A stretch of DNA of 64,000 nt from Tetranychus cinnabarinus (lineage: Eukaryota > Arthropoda > Arachnida > Trombidiformes > Tetranychidae), in NCBI GenBank assembly GCA_022266195.1, contig WHVY01000007.1, positions 2,294,001 to 2,358,000 of the forward strand. Direction: 5' to 3'. Below are positions 49,794-61,100 of this stretch, in pieces; the first letter of the stretch is position 1, and every line of letters begins with the position of its first letter. Under the pieces are notes generated by a model. That model was given only the letters and a program-made list of their open reading frames with translations. It was not told the origin of the DNA and ran no database searches. The translations under genes were made by a program, and so were the position numbers.

Positions 49794-50275
49794 GTGAAAA
49801 AATGATGACTGTAGATACTTGCATGTTTGAAATATCTATGCTCAAAGTTTTCAGTCCAAAGGCCAAAATCAAGAGAACTGTTTACAAATTGAAAAAATTA
49901 TTCAACTCATGATGTGAAAAAGTAATTTTGACTGACAAATAATAAGTTTCAGATCTCTAACCCTTTTCGTCACAGAATGCGACAGGTTAATTAAAAATCG
50001 AGTTAATCCATTTTAAAGAGAAATAAAAGTTTTATTGCTCGAAACAAGTACATTTTCTGGTTAATCATCGCAAGCTTAATCATTAAAATTAGTTTCAAGA
50101 AAAATATATTCTTCCATTGCTGAACAAAAGGCGATCGAAGTTTCAACTTTGATCTTAATTTTCTCTGAGACTAATCATCATATCAGTTAGCTAATAGTAC
50201 CAATAGACGTAGTTTTGATATCCCTACAAACCCATTAAGTTTTAACTTTAAAATCAAATGCTCGTGTCACACAAC
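49794..50275 (-). repeat. inverted copy of the 675-bp repeat unit
   Basis: Reverse complement of the repeat unit, separated from the last direct unit by about 110 bases (49682-49793). The inner 40 bases mirror the end of unit 4 (TGATGACTGTAGATACTTGC versus GCAAGTATCTACAGTCATCA), but further out the copy is closest to unit 2 (TTAACCAGAAAATGTACTTG, AGTCTCAGAGAAAATTAAG). The whole forms a long imperfect palindrome. Confidence 0.8.
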
Positions 50276-50553
50276 TTTAGTACTAGCCATTTGTAGATAC
50301 ATCCAAATTAAGATGCTTTTAATCAATCTGGATTTGCAATATATTGATGAATTCAATATTAATAACGTAATGAGTTCATCCTGGACAGATTTTAGCTAGA
50401 ACTTTTATTAATCCCTTAAAATAGAAATTGAATATTGAGTTAAAAGCACAATAGAAACACGATTGGAATAACATGATTGTCTTTTCTGTGATAACTTCAA
50501 ATTGAACGGTCTTTTTGTGACCTTAGATTTTAATTAAAAGGATAAAGTAACTT

Positions 50554-50963
50554 TGAATAATCAATGAATAATGATGATCAAGGTCAATTAGTCAGACAAT
50601 TTATGAACCAATGAAGCAATGAAATTAATGGAAAGGTGTTTTGTTAAGGTAACCATGAAAAGATGAGAATGATGATCATGTGGATGAAAAGGAGCATAAA
50701 AGTAAAGGCGATCCTTAAGATGAAATATTTTGTCCATTCATTTTTACTTGGAATGGCAAGAGTTTCCATGAAATAAGATAGCAGTGAATTGAAGCTCGAG
50801 AGGAAAGAAAAATATTAATATAATAAATTATATTCTGTTGGCGTTTTTTTCATTGCCTATTGTTGTTTATCATGGAAATAACAAAGAGTAAGAAAATCTT
50901 TGTTACTGGGAATTTACCTAATCTTGGTTATTGAAACAATCATTTTACTCAATTCATCTGATT
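50554..50963 (+). repeat. 410-bp duplicated block, copy B
   Basis: Second copy of 31295-31704, about 19 kb away and outside EFA6, immediately after the satellite-like array region. Confidence 0.85.
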
Positions 50964-51981
50964 TCAAACCCAATAATTATCAAGAAGCACAGAGAAAAGA
51001 AAATCACTCCATCAGTGACAATATTTTCCATTAAAACTACACCGTATCTGTCGAAAAATCGAAACGATTCTCATTCATTTTTCGAGAAAAAAAATATTTT
51101 AACCAGAGTTTAAAGATTGAGTTTGTTAGAATCGAGATTCAGACTAACTTTTCTTCAACTTGTTCATCAACATTGAAGTCCAATAGTTAAAGAAACCATC
51201 AACATAAATGTTGTATCACAATATTCATCCGATCTTATAGGTCGTTGTCTTTCAATCCCGACATTGACTTCATCACGAATTTAGAATGGAATTTGAATCG
51301 ATTCAAAGTTTATTGAAAATCTTGAAGGATTGAATGCTTCCAATAGTCTAACTAATACCCTAACTTGTACTCTTGAAAGTGCCTTTAAATGGACAATTGT
51401 GTTGTTGTGTAAAGGACCAAATTTTAAAGTCCATCTGACGAAAGGAATGCAAAAAGGTTTTCCATAACTCAGTTTGCTCCATCGAATGAAACTTGTAATC
51501 GCTTCTGACATCACATTGCCTACTCTGAAAGGTATGAAAAGGTAAAAGAAGTGAACATTTCTTTAGATCCTCCTTCACTTGAATGGACTGCCCATTTGCT
51601 GCTGCCGCGCAGTTGAAGCGTTTGTTGAGCTTTAAACAGCCTTTACTCATTCACTAGATGGCGTAGAAAGAAAAAGAGAAACTAATGTTTTTTTTATTCC
51701 GACTTTCCTTTCGACGTTAATTCCAGTTGTGAAAAGTAAGTTAATGGCTGAACGTTAACAATTGACTAAAGTATTATTTTTTGCTTCTGTTGTTTCTTCA
51801 AAGTTATGCCTATCTTGTTGGGAAACTCAGTACAAAGTTTTTTTGTTTATCGTTGAGTGTTTCACTGGACATCGCGAGAGAAAAAGTTATCAAAAATAAA
51901 TTGTTCTATTCACAGTTGATTCAAACTTTTTGTTTTTGTTTTTACCCATTTTTGACACAAGGATTTACATAGAGCAACACA
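50964..51981. other. region between duplicated block B and the next gene
   Basis: No convincing gene. Two overlapping minus-strand frames at 51281-51650 are in different phases and match nothing I recognise. The right end should hold the promoter and 5' untranslated region of the gene beginning at 51982. Confidence 0.5.
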
Positions 51982-54900
51982 ATGCAGGACGATATAACCA
52001 CTTACATCCAAAATAATCACCATCATCACCTCCATCCTCACCACCTCTACACAACCTCAAGTCCAAACGGTGATCATCTACTGAATGCTGCTCATCAATC
52101 ACCAACCCTTTCAATGCACCATCTTCCACCGCCACCTCCAGGATCACTTGGTGCTCAGGGTCAGTGTCAACCAGGACAACAGTTAGCAGCCCATCAGCCG
52201 CCACAACACACCATTTTAACAACTGCCAATACCAATCAAGATGTAAACCATCAAACCCACAATGGGGCTGAAAATAAAAAGAAACGTAAGTTTTGTTTCG
52301 TTATCTAAAGGCCAGTTTGGCCAGAAAAAACTCAAAAGTTCGATCTTTGCTTACAACAACAACATCAACAATAAATTGTTTATCCAAATTGTTTAAACGT
52401 CAATGATGAACAATCATTTAGTCAATTTTCACCAAATTTTGTGCTCTTTTCTCCTCTAATTGTGTTAACCAGCTGATTAACAAATTGTACAAGTGGCTCA
52501 ATTTGTAATGCAATTTGGTCTTGAAAAGGTTCAACAAAATGTTTAACAAGAAAAAACAATTTCAACAATTGGTCAAGAACGTAAATTGATTTTTGCTAGA
52601 CATTCGTTTGCCTTTTCTCTCTCTTTACCTTTTCGCTAAAGGTAAACTTGAGATGATTATGATGATGATGATGAGGATGATAAAAATCTGAAGGTTGATC
52701 AGCAAGAAAAAGGAAGGAAATTTAAGTCGGAATCAGTCTTGAAAATAAAAGAAAATGATGATAATAATGAAGATATTGTTGCATTGGGCTAACATAATTT
52801 TCGGTTTTCAAGAAGATTAAGAAGAAGATGATGACGAAGAAGAAGAGAGTTTCAAAAAATAAGAGGAAAGCAGGTAAAGTAGACTGAAAGAGAGTAAGAA
52901 TATATATTGAAAAGAATTTATTGCCGACCGCAAAGTGATGAGAAAATTGATCTTAACCATTGAGAAACAAATCACTAACAATCTTTTTTCATCATCATTC
53001 TCGTCATATTATTTCATCTTCTGTTGTTTGAAGCAAAAAAGAGATGAACTTGTGTAAGGTTAAAAGTCTGTTTACTTTCACCGGGCCTCCAACCTTTATT
53101 CACCTTCAAAAACAATTTCCGTTAGATTAACTTTTCAGTTAAGCAATGAGCCAATCTCACCTTCCTACCTTCACCTCCTCCTACACCTAAACGAGCATCA
53201 TTGCTAATTGAAAGCCAAAAACATCGACATCCAAAAGCATTTCAATTAGACTAAAATCAACCTCAAAAATATCCTCGTCCAACTCTTGTCACAATAATAA
53301 TGCAAAATAAGCCTAAAAACTTCGAGTGCAACTTTTGTATCTTTACAACTCTTATCATATGAATCTCAACTCAGATTGGAAATTTTGATTTTTCGACTTT
53401 TTCAATGCAAAAATTTCTTTTTACAAATAATGAAACTTTTGATTTTTTGGAGTTTTTTGAGTTTTTCAATTTCTCGTTACAAATGATGCAAATGCAACTT
53501 TTGGTTTAGCCTTTGAGTTCTGTCAACGATAAAAAGTTGAATTAAATGTTGAATCGTTTAACACTCTTGAGTATTAAATGGTAAATGAAGACGCTTCCGA
53601 GATGATGAGTGGGAGATTAATGTCTTGCTTCATTCAGATTATCTTTAGGTACATTAAGGCTAACAGCATATGGTCAATGAAAGTTGCAAGACTCGTGCTT
53701 AATAGTATATTAGTATTACTATTACTACTAGTAGTAGTTACTACTTTTGTGATCATCATCATAATCATCTTGAGTGAGGCGAAGGAGAAGAGGAAAAGTG
53801 ACCGGACGTAGTGGTTAGAGTGAGTCAAGGGAGAGGAAAGAGATTCAGTGAAGACAGGTAGATGAAGGTGAGCCTTGATGAGTGAGTGGATCCGTTGTTG
53901 TTGTTGTTTAACTTAACAGCAAAGATAAAAACTGCATCAACCATCTGTTACAACAATTAACAACAACAACAACAACATTAACATCATCATCTTGATGATG
54001 TTGAAAAGAAATTGAAAAGAATGGAGAAAAAAATGGAATCGATTTTTTCTCTCGTTACTTTTTTTCCTCTCATTAATTGATCACAAAATAGATTAAAATT
54101 AAGGACAAGGAAAAGGAGAGAGAAAAAAGAGTTTCAAGATTTACCGGATTTCTGTTCAATTCATGATCATGATTTCCTTTTCAATCTTTTCTTCTGAAAA
54201 TTCAATTTTCATGGCAACAAAGGTGCTAAAGGTCATCATCATCATCATCAATTGAATTCACTCGAATCATGTGATTCATCATTTATCAATGATGACTTCT
54301 TGGGTGTATTCGTTCTGTAAAGTTCTGAGGAAATCTCTTGGAAAAAAAGTCATTTTCTTAAGAACAAAAAAGTGAAGAAGAAAAAAGATTCCTTAAAATG
54401 TGATTCTCATGTTACTCTGTCTTTTGTATATTCATTGTCACACTGTTTCTATTTATTAACATCATTATTATTACCATTATCTTCATCTTCATCATTATCA
54501 GCATCACCATTGAGAGTAACATCTCATCCGTTCTATTCCATCTTTTCACACCAATTTGACCCTGAAAACTCATGAAGATAAATGTTATTCAACGACAAGA
54601 TAGGCACATATACATACAATTCTGACTTAATCTTTCACCCGTGAATATCAACTGAATAATAATGGATGAAAAATATCAGCAAAAAGAGATTCTTTTTTTT
54701 CTTCTTCTCAACTTTTTTACCTTCTTACAAGAAGCTCAACAGATAACAACAGCAAAAGAGTTTAGTCAAAAAAAAAGTCAAGAAAACAAAATGATAACTG
54801 AATAGATGATGATGATGAAAACAACAGTAGCTGAGTAGGAAATAGACAAAAAGAGATTAAATAATATCATTTTCATGAAAGGCGATCATGAAAAGAAAAA

Positions 54901-57900
54901 TGTTGGAATAATGAACAATTCTCTTCTTTTTTTTCACCAAAGATGTTGAATAAGAAATGTTCATTAGGTAATGAAACAAATTAAGGGTTTAACTTTAGTT
55001 GAATGGCAAAGTGAAGAAGCAGAACTGAATGAACTTCAGACTTTGCTCCATGAATATTGCAGGTTGAAGGAGGAAATTGTCCAAGATTGTTGGAATTGCT
55101 ATTTCTGTGATTTAAAGTTTTCTCGGATTTGCTAATCAGAACATTTTGTTTGATTGGAAATGTAAATATTAGTAAAGGTCCAAAGAAACTGAACATTGTG
55201 CGCTTTTTAGCTACTCAACGAGGCGTGCTTATTGGATAATAAGTGCAAGATGAAATGATATTAATAGATACTCGTTTCTCTCGTTTTATCGCATGGCTAA
55301 ATTAGCTTATCGGGCGATCAGTTTTACTCGTGTTTTCATTGGTAATGAAAGTTTTACGAACTTTTTGAATTTTAATAAAATGACGAAATTGCAAGCAAAT
55401 TGAAACAATCAAAGGCAATGAACGTAATCGTTGAAATTAACTCTTTTTTTTAACTCTCAATGCCATCAATTTTCATCACTTTTGTGCCCAACGAAGGCAG
55501 AAACTTTTCCCAAAAAGTAGAGAAAAAAAAATTACAGTGTAAGTTGAAAAAAAAGTCAAAGTAAATCAAATTTGATGTACGTTGACGTTGAACAAAAGAA
55601 GATGAATTGGTGAAGATGAGGAGTGAGGGAGGAGCGCGAGGCTGATGACATTGTTACCTGTGGATGATGGGAGGAAGGAGGAGAGAGTAAGGTGGGAGGT
55701 AAAGTGCAACAAGTGGTTTATTAGAAGAGGAAAAACTATTACATGAAGGTAATGACGAAAGAAGAAGAAGAAACAAGATTGAAGATTCTTCTTGAAGAAG
55801 ACAAAAAAAAGTAGATGAATGAAGGGAAGAGGGGTGGTAAATGGTGAGAGGGAGAGAGAGAGAGTGGAAAAGGAGTGGATCCGGTTGAGTAAATTGTTGT
55901 TGCTGGTGAACTATTGTTGCTAAGGTTGAGAGATTAAATGCGAGAAAAGGACAAGAAAATCAGTGACTTGGAACCCTCCTTGAGAGATTCAACAACACTA
56001 ACCATTTTTGAGTCTTAATTTCCTTAATTTTTGAAGGTAATAAGAGAAAGAAAGAAAGAAAAGATTGAAAAAAAGAGAAAAAAAAGAAAGACTTTTCTTC
56101 CTCTCTCTCTCTATCCTCACTCCTTACTTAGTGTTTCCGTTCAAGAATCAACTTTTCTCTCTTTCATTCTCCTTCCCTCTCCACCCTGATTACCTGTATA
56201 CCTATCATTCCCTCTCTGACCTTGGGTGTCTTGTCAGATTAATATCAATTTCTTTCGTTCTTTGCGTTTTCCTGTCTTTTGCCACCTTCCTCACCCTCAT
56301 CCTCCATCATCTTCGTCTTCCCATTATAAGAATAAGTTTCGTCTTTTCATTTCATTTCTACAAGAAAATCTTTTAATGACAACTTTTTTTGTTAATTTGT
56401 CGACTGCCTTTCAATTTTTAGGCCACTTTTGGCATTTGCTGGTAATAATGATTTCCCTTTAAAATGATGATAATGATACTCTTTGTTGACTGTCTCTTCT
56501 TTTTGTCTCTTCCACTCAATGTTGCGGTTGCAAAACTCACAGAGTTGTTCAGTCTCACCCTGAGGCTTTCTTTTCGTTTAAATTTGATTAAACTTTTTGT
56601 ACATATCAGTTGAGTATCACTGGAGACGCCTTGTTACTGGATACAATCAAGTAAATAATGATTATAATAGCAACTAGTAGATGGTTTTCAATCTTTTCAG
56701 CTCATCTTTACCTTTTCTTCTTCTTCTCTCTTTTTTTCTCGCCATTGTTGATTACTTGTGTTTACTGAAAGGATGATGATGATGATGATAAAGGATGAGA
56801 TTCATGATAATGACAGTAACATGAAATCTAATCACAGAATTGGACTCCACCCTTGTAGATGAGCTGAAACCAAAGGCTACTATTGAACAACATTTTGTTT
56901 TCACAAACTTCATCAACTTTTTATCAACATCAAGTTATAAATATCAACATTTGAAAGAGAAAGTTGAACAACAATTATCTTCATCTGAAGCAATTCATTT
57001 TCATTTTCAACATTTGTCACATGAAGCCAGAAATGCCTTGAAAGGTAAACACAGAAAAGTTGAAGGAAGGAGTAAAAACAGTAAAAGATGATGTCGATGG
57101 AAGATACGCTCGCTTGAGTTCATTAAAAAACAAGAAGAAAAGGAAAATCTCTTTCCATAACTTTTCTCGTGTCTTTACCTGTGTATGTTTTTTCCCATCT
57201 ATTACCTGTTCCTTCCAATATTATCTTTTCACTCTTTTTTCTCTCTCTGCAAGTTGAAAAGATTTCCATCAAAAAGCAAAAAATTAGACTCAAAATGAGT
57301 GCAAGTCAAGGATTGAAAGAATCGAAAAGATAATGAAGATGAGAAAAAAATTGGTCATCACTTTGGTCCATCACAAAAACCCTTTCAAAGGTCATGAATA
57401 GCAAAACAAGACTATTTTAGTCTTGATCAAGAAAATGAGTTTTCGAGTTCGTCTTGTGAGAAAAGTTGATCACAAAGTTGTACCTTTACTACCTGTCAGG
57501 TTCATCTCTTTTCCAACCTTAATTTTGGTAGAAAATTTTGGTTTCCTTTTTTTGTCTCTCTTCTTGTTTTTTATGTCCATTTTACTGATAAAAAAAGCAG
57601 CAACAACAAAATAATAATCATGATGATGATGAGTAGGAGGAGGAGGAGAGAAGACAAAAGTGAATGGAAAAAGATTCCCTGTGAAAATGACAATTGCAGG
57701 TTACTTTTAAAAGGTAGAAAAAAGTAGAGTTTTGATAGTCTTTAGGACACTTCCGGTGCCCTTCGAAATGAATTTCCGGCGGATGACAGAAGAAGACAAA
57801 AAGACTTGAATGAGAAGATATTATACAAGAAAATTCATTTCTACACTTTTCATCATTTCTTGACATGAGCACCATACCAGCACATCAGCACATGATTAGA

Positions 57901-58157
57901 CAAATCTCAAAATTTTCATCATTTCCTTTCTCTTTCAATTTTTCATTTTTTCTCCAGCAAAAAAATTCGCTATTCATTCAACATTCACCATTTGAGGCAA
58001 ACATTTCAATTGAAATCCTTGTAAAACTCAATTTTCTGTTTAGTTGATGAAAATTTTCTGATTGCGTTTCAGTTTCCAATGAACTTGATGCAAAAAAGAG
58101 CAAAAGACACTTTACGAGTTTACTTGCTTCCGCATGCAATCCGCTTTACCAACCAGC
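51982..58157 (+). CDS. unrecognised gene, first three exons (3' partial), His/Pro/Gln-rich N-terminus
   Basis: Exon 1 is 51982-52285 (ATG; donor C/GTAAGT), exon 2 is 56838-57044 (acceptor CACAG; donor G/GTAAAC) and exon 3 is 58073-58157 (acceptor TTTCAG; donor GC/GTAAGG). Phases 1, 1 and 2 join without a stop, giving about 199 residues before the gene runs on. The first 100 residues are low complexity: NNHHHHLHPHH, HLPPPPPGS, QPGQQLAAHQPPQ, ending in basic NKKK. Exon 2 encodes a predicted helical segment (DSTLVDELKPKATIEQHFVF; YKYQHLKEKVEQQLSSSEA), and exon 3 contains KKSKRHFTSLLASACNPLYQ. The His/Gln/Pro-rich start and basic clusters suggest a nuclear regulator, but I do not recognise the family. 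Exon 1 is well supported; exons 2 and 3 rest on splice-site and phase agreement. Confidence 0.6.
52286..56837 (+). other. first intron of the unrecognised gene
   Basis: AT-rich with many simple repeats: ATG/GAT tracts (52655-52680), CAACAACAAC runs (about 53958-53978), an (ACT)n/(AGT)n palindrome near 53712-53745, GA-rich tracts (55850-55865) and TC-rich tracts (56098-56112). No other exon found with confidence. Confidence 0.5.
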
Positions 58158-61100
58158 GTAAGGTTTTCAAATTTTGTAGCCTTTTTTTTATGCAACTTAA
58201 CCCGTTAACGGGTTTACGCTGTAAAATCGATCGTAACCTTAACCTTGAGATTTGGGAGCAAAAAAGGTTCCAAAACGAGTAAAGGTAAGAAAAAGGTAGA
58301 GAAGCGTGAAAATATCAAATTAACGGGTTGAGAATGTTTACTTTTTTTCTTCTTCTTCTATCGTCTGATGATGCTTTTGGATTCTGTTGACGGCAGCGGC
58401 AACAACAAGAAAAGTCTTCGATTTACACTCTTTTCTCGATCTTGCACCATCAATGAATAACAAATTATTGAAATGATTGACAAAATTTTGTTACAAAAAA
58501 ACGAAAATTATACTTTAATGAAACTTTGTTCATTGAAACTCTTTTTTTGCAACATTCAATGTTCCATGAAATATCAATCTGATAAAATTGTAATTGACTC
58601 ATTTTCCTGTTTCATCATTTATTTCATTTTTCATTGAAAAACTTCCAATGAGAACTAAAATATTCATGCAATGGGAAGAAGATGAATAACAAAATATCTC
58701 TTCAGGTAAACATTTAATTGATCATTGATCAAGAGGAAAATTTGATCATTATTTTGATCAACTTTTCTACTCGCACCAGAAGCAAAAGTGATGAACAAAA
58801 AGGTGCGAGAAAAAAAGTTGGTGAAAGTGTGCAACTTTTTCATCTGTTGTTGGGTCAAAATGTGCGTAACCATCCATGGCTGTAAACCAGGGATGATCAA
58901 TCAAGTGATATTTGATAACATTAAATGATAATCTTGTTATCATCAATATTTAAATGTTTCAACTCTTTTCTCCTTTTCCAAACACCTTGAATATCGACAT
59001 TTTTTATTCAATTAAAATGTTTCTTTCCTTTTTCCTGGAAACTGTAACTTCAAGGTTCCAATGCCGTTTTAACCCTTTCGAAAAATTTTTTTTCTTCTTT
59101 CAAAAATGTTTTTCCATTTTCTTGAAATTCTTCTGCGAGTGTTGGTAAAAATTAAATATTCAGTTTATTCCGGATAATCGGCTTTAACAGACTCAATGTT
59201 GATTAACAATGAAAGGTAAGGAAGGCAAAACAATGGAACCAACGAAGGGTTAACAAATGATGGAAATTGAAAGGAATTTGAAATTATCTGTTTTCAGTTT
59301 CGTACTTTTGTTTGTGTCCAAATGACAATAACAAGGAATTGCCTTTTAATTTTTTGGTTAATATTTAAAATTAATTGTCAAAAGGAGTGAGAAAAGATGA
59401 GGAAAAAGTTAACCGAAAGAAATGGTGAAAAGCTTTTTAAAGACTGATCATGATAAGTGATTACCTCCAGGCAATTAGAAGTGTGGACTAAATTGTTTCC
59501 GATGTTAACAGAGAGAGAGAGAAGAGGATGATAAGAGAAACACATGGCAAATGGAGGAGAAAAGGTAGGATGAGAAGGAGGATAAGAGAGGGAAAAGGTA
59601 ACTTGGCCAATTAATGGTACTTCAAATGATCAGTTTTTCCTTTCAATTCGCATTTTTATTTTCTTCCTTTTCTTTCCGTTTGTTAGTTTCATCCTCATTA
59701 TAATCATCTTTTTTTTTATTTTGCTCATCATTCGCCATCAAAATATCCGTTCTTTAACCTTTTTTATTTGCAACGGAATTAAAATGGGCTCCATTCGCCT
59801 TCTCATCATTGTCTTAACGGATTCATCTTCAAGGTGGCTTCCATTTAGTTAACGGTTTTTCTTGTTCACTTTGTTACCTTATATACAATGTCACGTTCAC
59901 AGGTCAAACATTACGTCCGTTACAAGTCTAGACCAACGGTCATAACTGATGAGGGTTAACAGGCAGAAGTTAGTTAATTTGATCAGATTATCCTTTTGAC
60001 AAGAAACATGGAAAATTTGAATGAAAAAGGGAAAAACGACATTTCTCTTCAAGTTTAACTTTTCCTTTGTTTTCATTTTTTCTGCCTAAAAATTCATTTC
60101 CATTCGCATTGAACAATAATCACTTGGCAATCTCAATGAAATATTAGAGCCTTTGACTGAATTCAATTGCATTTTGCATAACTTAAGTTAAAATTGACAG
60201 TAACTTTACTATTTTAACTGATTTGGTTGAATCAAGGGAAGGACAAAATTGAAATTTAAAAGTTACTCTTTAGTTACATTTTTGTCGTCTTTTTGCAATA
60301 TTATCACAAAGTTGAGGTTTCATTTTGAAAAATTGTTTCAAGAATAAGATTTTCAGATGAAAAAAGCTTAACGCATTGAAACATAACTTTCTGAGCAATT
60401 GATGAGATTGAACAACCTCTGAACTCCAAATGAACTGACAAAGTTTAAAATTAATTCAATTTCAATCTCAACTTGCATTTTGATGCAATAAAAGAGTCAA
60501 ATGACTACACAAGAGTCAAGTCACTTGACTAGCGTCATTTTAATGGCAACAAAGTTGATAACTTCCAATTCTTGAAATCAATTGATAGGAATAGAAATCT
60601 GACGATCATGATTACATGATAGAGCTTGTAATTTTGCCAATTCACCGGTTAAAATAATGTAATATTTGAGAAATAAAATCAAGTTTCCCTTTTCCAGAGT
60701 TGAGCATGAAAAATTGGCAGAAAGTAGTAATTGATAAAGCTTTCTGATCTAGTTTTGTTTTATCATGGCCATTAAAATATCAAGTTAATACAAGTTTTTG
60801 ATTGAAAAATAAAAACAATCCAAAAGCATGTTTAAATCAATAATAACGAAACGCCAAAATGGATCATCATTTTTTGTTCATTTTATGAGAAATGAAAATT
60901 GAATTGCACCGAGAGTACAATAATCTTGAAATGAACTCGGAATTACAATCAACTTTAATTGATCCATTTATCGATATCATCGCTAATGTTTTGTAGATAC
61001 AAGGTCAATGGCAAAAGTCGTAAAAAAAGAGTTGCTTTACAACTCGTAAAGGATGCTTTTAAAGAAGGGTCTTCAGATTAAATTGACCACAATAAATGCT

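Noticed and set aside
51281..51650. Two overlapping minus-strand frames that could be a divergent gene
   Set aside because: The frames overlap in different phases, resemble no family, and no donor or promoter arrangement supports an exon.
56065..56376. 103-codon plus-strand frame in the first intron of the unrecognised gene
   Set aside because: It is made of TC-rich low-complexity DNA giving Leu/Ser/Phe runs; overlapping frames look the same.
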